Origin: Palsa-504 sp963744575
Lineage (GTDB): Bacteria > Actinomycetota > Actinomycetes > Streptosporangiales > Streptosporangiaceae
Direction of reading: 5' to 3'
Assembly (NCBI GenBank): GCA_963744575.1
Contig: CAVUUF010000013.1
Span: 1-64,000, forward strand
DNA: 64,000 nt
The position numbers and the translations under genes are program-made. Below, piece after piece: positions 57,835 to 64,000 of this stretch; position 1 is the first letter of the stretch; every line of letters begins with the position of its first letter. The notes beneath the pieces were generated by a model. It was given only the letters and a program-made list of their open reading frames with translations. It searched no databases and was not told the DNA's origin.

Positions 57835-58893
57835 TCAGTACGCTTCCAGCGGCAGTACCCGCCCGGCCAGGACCAGTTCGGCCTCCTCGGACTCGGCGGC
57901 CAGTGCCTGGTTGAGCCGCCCGAGCTCGTCCCGGAACTGCCGCCCGGCTTGGGTCGCCGGCACCACGCCGAGCCCGGTCTCGTCGCTGACCGCGACCACG
58001 TAGCCGCGGGCCTGCCGCCACGCGCCGGTCAGCCCGGCGATCCTGGCCGCCAGATTTTCCCGGCCCGGCGCACCGCCGTCCCAGGCGCCGCACTCGTCCA
58101 TGACCGCGGCCAGCCAGGTGCCGATCCCGTCGATCAGCACCGCCCCGCCCGCGCTGGCCAGCAACCCGGCCAGGTCGGTGGTCTCGGCCGTCCGCCACCA
58201 GGCCGGCCGCCGCGCCCGGTGCGCCGCCAGCCGCGCCGCCCACTCCGGATCACCGGCCCCGCCCGGTGCCGTGGCCACGTAGGTCACGTCCGGCTCGCCC
58301 GCGACCCGCAGCTCGGCCCGCTCCGACTTGCCCGACCGGGCCCCGCCGAGCACCAGCACCCGCCGGACCCCCGTGCCGCCGTCACGACCCCTTTTTTGAG
58401 CCGAACGGGCGGGCGGAAACACCGCCTCCCCGTCCCCGGCCAGCCGTACCCGCCAGAAGCCGCAGCGCCGCTCGAGTTCCCGCTCCGAAGGGACCCGGTG
58501 GTCCGCGAACGCCACCACCGTGACGGTGTCCGCCGTGACCAGCCCCCGGGCCCGCAGCCACCCCAGCTGGGCCGGGTCGCCCAGCAGGTCGAGGAACGCG
58601 ATGTCGTAGGGAGCCGTGCCCTCTGGCGGTACCGGCACCGCCCCCGGTGCGGCCGGATAGAGCAGCCGCCCCCCGTCGGGCCCCGTGACATCCCACCCGT
58701 CCCCCACCCGCCGCACCCGGTACCCCGCCCCCGCGCTTCCCGCCCCCGCCCCCAGCCGCAGTCGACCATCAATGACTATACTCGACCGTATTCGCGTGAT
58801 CCCGGCCCTGGCCTGGCACAGGCAGGAGGCGCACCGGCAGCCCGGCTGCGGCCAGCCCGCCTGTCCCCCCGAACCCTCGACCAGGACCTCCAT
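57835..58893 (-). CDS. cobU: Adenosylcobinamide kinase/phosphate guanylyltransferase with N-terminal extension
   Basis: A 352-residue protein. The C-terminal 175 residues are CobU/CobP, which phosphorylates adenosylcobinamide and then adds GMP: P-loop VLVLGGARSGKSERAE, then VLIDGIGTWLAAVM and VAVSDETGLGVVP. The N-terminal 170 residues are a degenerate metallo-hydrolase-like part: EVLVEGSGG, Cys-rich GCRCASCLCQAR, and IVIDGRLRLG. A similar extension occurs in Streptomyces CobU proteins; the Zn-binding HxHxDH is not visible here. ATG 58893 overlaps the stop of the YjbQ gene by four bases. Fits B12 need of nrdJ, though no other cob gene is near. Confidence 0.85.
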   Translation of the reverse strand: MEVLVEGSGGQAGWPQPGCRCASCLCQARAGITRIRSSIVIDGRLRLGAGAGSAGAGYRVRRVGDGWDVTGPDGGRLLYPAAPGAVPVPPEGTAPYDIAFLDLLGDPAQLGWLRARGLVTADTVTVVAFADHRVPSERELERRCGFWRVRLAGDGEAVFPPARSAQKRGRDGGTGVRRVLVLGGARSGKSERAELRVAGEPDVTYVATAPGGAGDPEWAARLAAHRARRPAWWRTAETTDLAGLLASAGGAVLIDGIGTWLAAVMDECGAWDGGAPGRENLAARIAGLTGAWRQARGYVVAVSDETGLGVVPATQAGRQFRDELGRLNQALAAESEEAELVLAGRVLPLEAY

Positions 58894-59303
58894 CAGCCGA
58901 GGAACGAAAGGCGGACCCGGCGGTCGGGGTTGTCCACGTTGAGGTCGACCAGGGCGATGGACTGCCAGGTGCCGAGGGCCAGGCGGCCGCCGATCACCGG
59001 GACGGTGGCGTAGGGCGGCACGAAGGCCGGGAGCACGTGCGACCGGCCGTGCCCGCGCGATCCGTGCGCGTGCCGCCAGCGCCCGTCGGCGGGCAGCAGG
59101 CCGTCGAGGGTGGCCAGCAGGTCGTCGTCGCTACGCGCGCCGAGTTCGATCAGCGCGACCCCCGCGGTGGCGTGCGGCACGAAGACGTGCAGCAGGCCGT
59201 CGCCCCGGCCGGCCGCGGCGGCCACGAACTCCGCGCATTCGCCGGTGACGTCCCTGACCATTTCCCTGCCCCCGGTACGGACCTCGATGATCTGCGTCTT
59301 CAT
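58893..59303 (-). CDS. YjbQ/UPF0047 family (secondary thiamine-phosphate synthase-like) protein
   Basis: A 136-residue protein of the YjbQ family, in which a few members have weak thiamine-phosphate synthase activity. Motifs: ECAEFVAAAAGRGDGLLHVFVPHATAGVALIE in outline (HVFVPHATAG), HAHGSRGHGRSHVLPAF, and the end LGTWQSIALVDLN. Several His could form the metal site. ATG 59303; no good ribosome site, GGGGC only. Its stop overlaps the CobU gene start, so the two are co-translated. Its real role is unknown. Confidence 0.87.
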   Translation of the reverse strand: MKTQIIEVRTGGREMVRDVTGECAEFVAAAAGRGDGLLHVFVPHATAGVALIELGARSDDDLLATLDGLLPADGRWRHAHGSRGHGRSHVLPAFVPPYATVPVIGGRLALGTWQSIALVDLNVDNPDRRVRLSFLG

Positions 59304-59375
59304 GCCCCGGATCCTAGAGCGCCGGTCAAGCAGTAACTGCCTTAGGGTATGGAGCAGATAACACGGGGAGGTGGC

Positions 59376-61238
59376 ATGACGGAGAACTCCCAGCCGGCCG
59401 GGACGCGGCTGCGGCTGGCCAGGCAGGCTCGCGGCCTGTCCCAGCAGCAGCTGGCCGGCGTGGCCGGCATCACCAGGCAGGCCGTGTCCGCCGTCGAGGC
59501 CGGCCATTCTGACCCTTCGCTGCGGGTCGCCCTCGGCCTGGCCCGGGCGCTCGGCATGACGGTCGAGGACCTGTTCGGCCCGGGCGATCCCGGCGACCCG
59601 GTGCTGGCGCGGCCGGCGGCAGAGATCAGCGGGCCGGGTTCCCGGGTCGCGCTGGCCACCGTCGGCGACACGTTCGTCGCGCTGCCGCTGCACGCCGCCA
59701 CGGCCGCCCGGCTCGGCTTCAGCGCCGCGGGCGGCCTGGTGGCCGGCGGGGCAGTGGCCGGCGGGGCAGTGGCCGGCGGGGCAGTGGCCGGCGGGGTGGT
59801 GGCGGGTCCGCCGGGTACACCCGCCCGCCAGCCGGAGCCGGGACACCTGGTGCCGGTGCGGCCCATCGGCCCGCCGCGGCCCACCGTGGTGGTGGCCGGC
59901 TGCGATCCGGCGCTGCCGCTGCTCGAGACGCCGCTCGCCCTGCTCGACCCGCCGCTGGCGTTCGCCTGGTGGCCGTGCGGCAGCGGCGAGGCGCTGCGCC
60001 TGGCCGCCGCCGGCCTGGTGCACGCCGCCGGCGTGCACCATGGTGACCTGGCCGGGGACGGGCCCGGAGATGGGCCCGGGAATGGGCCCGGGAATGGACA
60101 GAGCGCGGCGGGCACCGAGACCGAGACCGACATCCCCGGCGGCGCCAACGTGGTCGGGTTCGCCTCCTGGCGTGAGGGCCTGGTGGTCCGGCCCGGAGCC
60201 GAGGTCCGCGGGCTCGGCGACGTGGCCTGGCAGGGGCTGCGGCTGGTCAACCGCGAGCCGGGCGCGCAGGCGCGCACGCTGCTCGACCGGGAACGCCTGC
60301 GGCTCGGCCTGGATCCGGCCGAGCTCCCCGGCTACGACAGCCGGGCGGCCGGCCACTTGCAGGTCGCGGCGGCCATCGTCGGCGGCCTCGCCGACGCGGG
60401 CGTGTCGAGTGAGCCCGCCGCGCTGGCCTACGGGCTTGGCTTCGTCCCGCTGGCCGCCGAACGGTTCGACCTGGTCCTGCCGGCCAAGCACGCCGCGTCC
60501 CGCGAGGTCCAGGGCCTGCTGAAGGTGCTGGCCTCGCCGTGGCTGCTGGCCCAGCTGGCCAGCCTGCCCGGCTACGACGCCGCCCGCTGCGGCGAGCGCG
60601 CTTCGGTGACCGTTTTATCCGTGCCCGTACACCGGGATCATCACGGCCCGGGCGATGGTGTGGAAGCGCAGGTTGAAGCCCGCCACGGCCGGCGAGATCT
60701 GGTCGTTGACATCCAGCGAGTCCACGTCCAGCGCGTGCACCGCGAACACGTAGCGGTGCGGCGGGTCCCCGGGCGGCGGGGCCGCGCCGCCGAAGTCCTT
60801 GGCCCCGTAGTCGTTGCGCACGTGGAACGCCCCCTTGGGCAGGCCGGAGCCGTCCGTGCCGGCCGCGTTCGTCTCGAGTTCGGTCACCGAGGCGGGAATG
60901 CCGAGCACGACCCAGTGCCAGAAACCCGAACCGGTCGGCGCGTCCGGGTCGAAGCAGGTGACCGCGAAGCTCTTGGTCTCGGCCGGGAAACCGGACCAGC
61001 GCAGCGACGGGGAGAGGTTCCTGCCGGTCATGCCGAACCCGTCGAAGACCTGGTTCTCCGACATCATCTGGCCGTCGGCAACGTCGTCACTGTGCACCTC
61101 GAACGGCGGGACCTCCGGATGGAAGTCGTAGGGGAGTGGCGGACGGTCAGACATGGCTCAACCTCCTCGGCGAGGCGGACTCGGTTCCTCGTTCGGCCGG
61201 ATCCCAACTTATTCGGTCGGATCCCAACTTATCGGTAA
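59376..61238 (+). CDS. XRE-type HTH regulator with PBP-like substrate-binding domain
   Basis: Residues 1-65 are an HTH_3 domain (LRLARQARGLSQQQLAGVAGITRQAVSAVEAG in outline). A low-complexity part follows with four VAGGA repeats, then a PBP-like (MoeA/ModE-type) ligand-binding domain at about 165-405: VVVAGCDPALPLL, FASWREGLVV, GLRLVNREPGAQ, AAIVGGLADAG. Recognisable sequence ends at about 60600 (SLPGYDAARCGE). The frame then stays open for 630 bases antisense to the PEBP gene and stops at 61238. The real end is probably near 60608, where a TGA lies in a neighbouring frame, so a small frameshift is likely. GGGGAGG supports ATG 59376. May sense molybdate or a related ligand. Confidence 0.75.
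   Translation: MTENSQPAGTRLRLARQARGLSQQQLAGVAGITRQAVSAVEAGHSDPSLRVALGLARALGMTVEDLFGPGDPGDPVLARPAAEISGPGSRVALATVGDTFVALPLHAATAARLGFSAAGGLVAGGAVAGGAVAGGAVAGGVVAGPPGTPARQPEPGHLVPVRPIGPPRPTVVVAGCDPALPLLETPLALLDPPLAFAWWPCGSGEALRLAAAGLVHAAGVHHGDLAGDGPGDGPGNGPGNGQSAAGTETETDIPGGANVVGFASWREGLVVRPGAEVRGLGDVAWQGLRLVNREPGAQARTLLDRERLRLGLDPAELPGYDSRAAGHLQVAAAIVGGLADAGVSSEPAALAYGLGFVPLAAERFDLVLPAKHAASREVQGLLKVLASPWLLAQLASLPGYDAARCGERASVTVLSVPVHRDHHGPGDGVEAQVEARHGRRDLVVDIQRVHVQRVHREHVAVRRVPGRRGRAAEVLGPVVVAHVERPLGQAGAVRAGRVRLEFGHRGGNAEHDPVPETRTGRRVRVEAGDREALGLGRETGPAQRRGEVPAGHAEPVEDLVLRHHLAVGNVVTVHLERRDLRMEVVGEWRTVRHGSTSSARRTRFLVRPDPNLFGRIPTYR
59739..59798. repeat. Four 15-bp tandem units (VAGGA)
   Basis: GTGGCCGGCGGGGCA repeats four times, the last unit with two changes, giving VAGGAVAGGAVAGGAVAGGV. 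A second 12-bp repeat (GGGCCCGGAGAT-like) at about 60057-60099 encodes GPGDGPGNG. Both lie in one gene and may vary in copy number. Confidence 0.85.
60615..61154 (-). CDS. YbhB/YbcL-family PEBP (Raf-kinase-inhibitor-like) protein
   Basis: A 179-residue phosphatidylethanolamine-binding-fold protein. The ligand pocket motifs are GRNLSPSLRWSGFP, FAVTCFDPDAPTGSGFWHWVVLGIP in outline (DPDAP and HW), and GGAAPPPGDPPHRYVFAVHALD (GPxxP...HRY). No signal peptide. AGGAGG lies just upstream of ATG 61154. In bacteria these are of unclear function; E. coli YbhB and YbcL are relatives. Convergent with the HTH/PBP gene, whose frame runs antisense over the whole gene. Confidence 0.93.
   Translation of the reverse strand: MSDRPPLPYDFHPEVPPFEVHSDDVADGQMMSENQVFDGFGMTGRNLSPSLRWSGFPAETKSFAVTCFDPDAPTGSGFWHWVVLGIPASVTELETNAAGTDGSGLPKGAFHVRNDYGAKDFGGAAPPPGDPPHRYVFAVHALDVDSLDVNDQISPAVAGFNLRFHTIARAVMIPVYGHG
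61192..61231. repeat. Two 20-bp direct repeats in a divergent promoter region
   Basis: TTCGGCCGGATCCCAACTTA and TTCGGTCGGATCCCAACTTA follow one another with one change. They lie 38 bp before the PEBP start (minus) and 90 bp before the beta-propeller gene (plus); a candidate operator for either. Confidence 0.6.
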
Positions 61239-61322
61239 GCCCGGCGGCTGGTTCGCGGGGCCGGTACCGCCCGGTCACGTTTGCAGTGATCGGCGGCATG
61301 TCACCCTCGGAGTTCTCCTACC

Positions 61323-62879
61323 GTGGTGGGTGTGAGGCAGCAGCCGGGTCGCAGGATCTCCGGGCGGACGCGCCGCCGGGCCAGGCGGCGGTTGCTGCGC
61401 CGGATGCGCCGCCAGGCCGCGCGCGGCTTCCTCGGCCGGATCCGCCTGGGCACGGCGGGCACCTCACCGCGGTGGCGGCGCTGGGCGCTGGCCGCGGTCC
61501 TGCTCGGCATTGCCCTGGCGCCTTACCCGACCCAGGGCGCGGTGGGCGCGCCGCCTCCCGCCTGCCGGGCCGGCTGCCGGCCCGGTTCGGTGCCCAGCAT
61601 GATCAGGTGGACCACCGCGCTGTCCGGGTCGTGGGACGTGGGCTCCGGGCTGACCGGCACGGCACCGGCTTCGGGCCTGGCCTACGCGGCCGTCGGCGGC
61701 GGCGTCGCCGCGGTCGGCGCCGGGCTGACCGTGTCCGGGTACTCGGCCAGGACCGGCGCGCTGCAGTGGCGGCAGACGCTGACCGGGTTCCCGGCCGGCG
61801 CCGCCATCGTGTCCGTCCGCGCCTGGCCGGGCGAGGTGACCGCGGGCGTCTCCTACCGCCCCGCGGGCGCTACCGGCGCCACCCGGCGGGCCGAGGTGGT
61901 CATCTCCGACGCGGCCGGCGCCGAGGCCGGCCGGTACCCGGCGGCCACGTTCGGCGGGGCCGTCGCGGGCAGCGCGACGTACACCGTCATCGTCGGCACC
62001 ACGTCGGTAACCAGCTATGACAACGCGACCGGGCGCGTCCGCTGGCGGCGGCCCGCCGGCCCGGTCGCACCGGCCTGGCGGACCGACGGCAACTGGCTCT
62101 ACGTGGCCGAATCCGCCGCCGGGTTCGTCGGCTCGGCTCCGGTCACCGCGCTGCGCCGGATCGACCTGACCACCGGGAGCGAGCTTGTCGTCCCCCCGCT
62201 CGAGGGCCTGACCTTCGACGGATCGCTCAGCGCCGCCTTCGACGGCGTAGTGCTGTTCTCCTCGGCGACCGGGGTGACTGCGTACAGCGGCGCCACCGGA
62301 GCCTGGCTGTGGTCCGCCCGCGGGGCCGTGCCCGAGGGCACCGACCGCACCCCGCCCCGGATCTACCTCACCGAGGGTTCCAACCTGGTCGGCGTCGACC
62401 CGCAGGCCGGCCGGGTCAAGGCGACCGCCTCGGGCTCCGCGGTCAGCGGCTCAGCCGGCGTGTACGTGGTCAGGGACGGCGTGGCGCTCGGTCTCGACCA
62501 GGGCGGGAACGGAGACGCCTGGGGTTATGACATCGCGGCGCAGCGGGTCACGCTGGCCGCCTCCGGGCTGCCCTGGCCGCACTACTTCGTCGACCTCGGC
62601 GGCCTGGGCGGCAGCGCCGACCCGGGCGGCGACCTGGTGGTCATCGCGGCCTGCGCGCAGCTGGCGCCGAGGCCGCCGGCCCAGCCGAGCACCTCCGCGC
62701 CGTCCGGCTCGATCCCGCCGTCCGGCTCGATCCCGCCGTCCTCCGCGCCACCCGTGTCCGGGACGCCCGCCTCCACCTCGTCCACCCCTTCCACCCCCAG
62801 TCCAGGCGCCAGCCCCTCGCCCTCCGCCGGGAGCGTGCCAGCCTGCCTGCATCCCGAGCTCGTCGCGCTCGATTTGTAG
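61323..62879 (+). CDS. Exported PQQ-like beta-propeller protein
   Basis: A 518-residue exported protein. A long Arg-rich N-terminus (about 50 residues, RTRRRARRRLLRRMRR) precedes one hydrophobic segment (WALAAVLLGIALAPYPTQGAVG), which acts as signal or anchor. The exported part has repeated beta-propeller blades of the PQQ type: SGYSARTGALQWRQTL, TSYDNATGRVRWRRP, TAYSGATGAWLWSA, VGVDPQAGRVKAT. The C-terminal 75 residues are Ser/Pro/Thr-rich (SGSIPPSGSIPP) and probably wall-spanning, then ACLHPELVALDL. Two Cys (80 and 84) lie just after the anchor. GTG 61323; GGAG ten bases upstream. Role unknown; probably scaffold or binding. Confidence 0.82.
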   Translation: MVGVRQQPGRRISGRTRRRARRRLLRRMRRQAARGFLGRIRLGTAGTSPRWRRWALAAVLLGIALAPYPTQGAVGAPPPACRAGCRPGSVPSMIRWTTALSGSWDVGSGLTGTAPASGLAYAAVGGGVAAVGAGLTVSGYSARTGALQWRQTLTGFPAGAAIVSVRAWPGEVTAGVSYRPAGATGATRRAEVVISDAAGAEAGRYPAATFGGAVAGSATYTVIVGTTSVTSYDNATGRVRWRRPAGPVAPAWRTDGNWLYVAESAAGFVGSAPVTALRRIDLTTGSELVVPPLEGLTFDGSLSAAFDGVVLFSSATGVTAYSGATGAWLWSARGAVPEGTDRTPPRIYLTEGSNLVGVDPQAGRVKATASGSAVSGSAGVYVVRDGVALGLDQGGNGDAWGYDIAAQRVTLAASGLPWPHYFVDLGGLGGSADPGGDLVVIAACAQLAPRPPAQPSTSAPSGSIPPSGSIPPSSAPPVSGTPASTSSTPSTPSPGASPSPSAGSVPACLHPELVALDL

Positions 62880-62982
62880 CACCTTGCTGTAGCACATGGC
62901 CTGTGGTGCCCTGCGGCCTGCGGCGACACCGACTGCGCCCGGACGGATGGACGCCGCTGCGTCCGGGTAGGTCTTCCTGGCG

Positions 62983-63969
62983 ATGAACACGGTAAAAAGA
63001 GTCATCCGGGTCCTGGACGAGCTGCAGCAGCGGCACGCCTGGCTCGGCTTCCCGCTCGCGGTGCGGAAGAAGTTCGGCGACGACCAGGCGGGCAACCTGG
63101 CCATGCTGGTCGCCTGGTTCGCCTTCGTGAGCATCTTCCCGCTGATGCTGGTGCTGGTCACCGTGCTGGACCTGGTGCTCAAGAACAACCCGGAGCTGCA
63201 GCGCCGGCTGGTGAAGTCCGCGCTGCACGGCTACCCCCTGATCGGGCAGCAGCTCGACAACATCGGCCCGATGCACCAGTCCGGCCTGCCGCTCGCGGTC
63301 GGCCTGGTCGGCACGTTCCTCGGCGCGCTGGGCGTGGCCAACGCGATGCAGAACGCGCTCAACGCGGTGTGGGAGATCCCGATCGCGCACCGGCCCGGTT
63401 TCCCGTGGTCGTGGCTGCGCAGCATCGGGCTGATCCTGGTGATCGGCCTCGGCCTGATCGGGACCACGATCCTGTCCACGACGGCGAGCCGGGCCGGGGG
63501 GGTGTTCAATAGCGACGTGGCCACCGTGGCCGCCTTCGTGGTGTCGCTCGCGGCGAGCATCGGGCTGTTCTGGGTGGCCTTCAGGATCGGCACGGCCCGG
63601 GAGATCGGCTGGCGGCGGCAGTGGCCCGGCGCGGTCATTGCCGGCGTCATCTGGCAGATCCTGCAGGCCGTCGCCGGCTACTTCATCTCGCACCAGCTGG
63701 CCCACGCCTCGCCGATCTACGGCACCTTCGCCATCGTGATCGGCCTGATCGCGTGGCTGTACCTGGTGGCGCAGCTCACCCTGTACGCGGTGCAGATTAG
63801 CGTGGTACGGAGGTACCGGCTGTGGCCGCGCAGCATGGCGCCACCGCCGTACACCGAGCAGGACCGGCGCGCGTTCCGGCTCTACGCGCAGGCCCAGCAG
63901 CGCGTCGAGGGAGACGACATCGTGGTGGGGGTCGGAGGTGAGAACGATCGCGAGAAGACGACAGGCTGA
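62983..63969 (+). CDS. YihY/virulence-factor BrkB-family membrane protein
   Basis: A 328-residue integral membrane protein of the YihY/UPF0761 (BrkB) family. At least six hydrophobic segments: about 42-62 (LVAWFAFVSIFPLMLVLVTVL region), 105-125, 145-165, 180-200, 215-235 and 250-275. Family landmarks are AWFAFVSIFPLM, ALNAVWEIP and the C-terminal YGTFAIVIGLIAWLYLVAQL. The cytoplasmic tail has 55 polar residues. Once called ribonuclease BN by error, it is now considered a transporter-like protein of unknown substrate. ATG 62983 starts 100 bp after the beta-propeller gene on the same strand. Confidence 0.92.
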   Translation: MNTVKRVIRVLDELQQRHAWLGFPLAVRKKFGDDQAGNLAMLVAWFAFVSIFPLMLVLVTVLDLVLKNNPELQRRLVKSALHGYPLIGQQLDNIGPMHQSGLPLAVGLVGTFLGALGVANAMQNALNAVWEIPIAHRPGFPWSWLRSIGLILVIGLGLIGTTILSTTASRAGGVFNSDVATVAAFVVSLAASIGLFWVAFRIGTAREIGWRRQWPGAVIAGVIWQILQAVAGYFISHQLAHASPIYGTFAIVIGLIAWLYLVAQLTLYAVQISVVRRYRLWPRSMAPPPYTEQDRRAFRLYAQAQQRVEGDDIVVGVGGENDREKTTG

Positions 63970-64000
63970 CCCGGACGCGCCGCACGCAGTCATCTGCGGC

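Overview
The window is chromosomal DNA of a high-GC actinomycete. A mycothiol ligase (mshC), a TmsA/TmsB-type pair for 10-methyl branched fatty acids, an HrdB-like principal sigma factor, a class II ribonucleotide reductase with NrdR, and LexA divergent from a LysM protein all point to Actinomycetota, probably a Streptosporangiales-like lineage. That placement is inference from gene content, not from a tree.

Layout. 1-1.8 kb: a short-chain dehydrogenase, a transposase scrap and tRNA-Lys. 2.2-7.8 kb: low-molecular-weight tyrosine phosphatase, fructosamine kinase family protein, an OmpR-type response regulator with its sensor kinase, a small LuxR-type regulator and an LCP cell-wall ligase. 8.0-15.65 kb: a decayed integrative element in the 3' half of tRNA-His. 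It is bounded by 41-bp direct repeats of tRNA sequence, with the intact tRNA at the right end and a truncated tyrosine integrase about 1 kb inside. Its cargo includes a CRP-type regulator followed by a class III nucleotidyl-cyclase-like gene, with two CRP-like operators 22 bp apart in front. It also holds a multi-span membrane protein, an XRE-type regulator, a small unknown protein with its own promoter, operator and terminator, and a TIGR02391-type gene broken by a stop codon and a frameshift.

15.7-33.5 kb: oligoribonuclease, an amidase-like protein, an internally deleted phosphotransferase, a DapA-family aldolase with a membrane protein, two membrane peptidases, an IclR/amidase pair, mshC, a DUF4192 protein, tmsA/tmsB, leuS with an apparent leucine attenuator, lexA with an SOS box, and the LysM protein. 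33.6-45.2 kb: nrdR-nrdJ, a DoxX protein, an acetyltransferase, a membrane-anchored double AAA+ protein and a fused hydantoinase/oxoprolinase. 45.2-64 kb: an unknown 536-residue protein, a PAS/GAF/PP2C phosphatase, rpoD, a DUF7455 zinc-type protein, parE facing parC, a PfkB kinase, a CobU-type fusion, a YjbQ protein, an HTH plus PBP-like regulator, a PEBP protein, a secreted beta-propeller protein and a YihY/BrkB membrane protein.

Most of the window is ordinary housekeeping chromosome. Genes that appear to work together: the response regulator and kinase; nrdR controlling nrdJ; lexA and the divergent LysM gene; tmsA and tmsB; parE and parC; and, in the element, the CRP-like regulator with its cyclase. 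Several loci are broken: transposase scrap, integrase, TIGR02391 gene, membrane-protein stub, phosphotransferase, parC 3' end, SDR stub, and possibly the 3' end of the PBP-like regulator.
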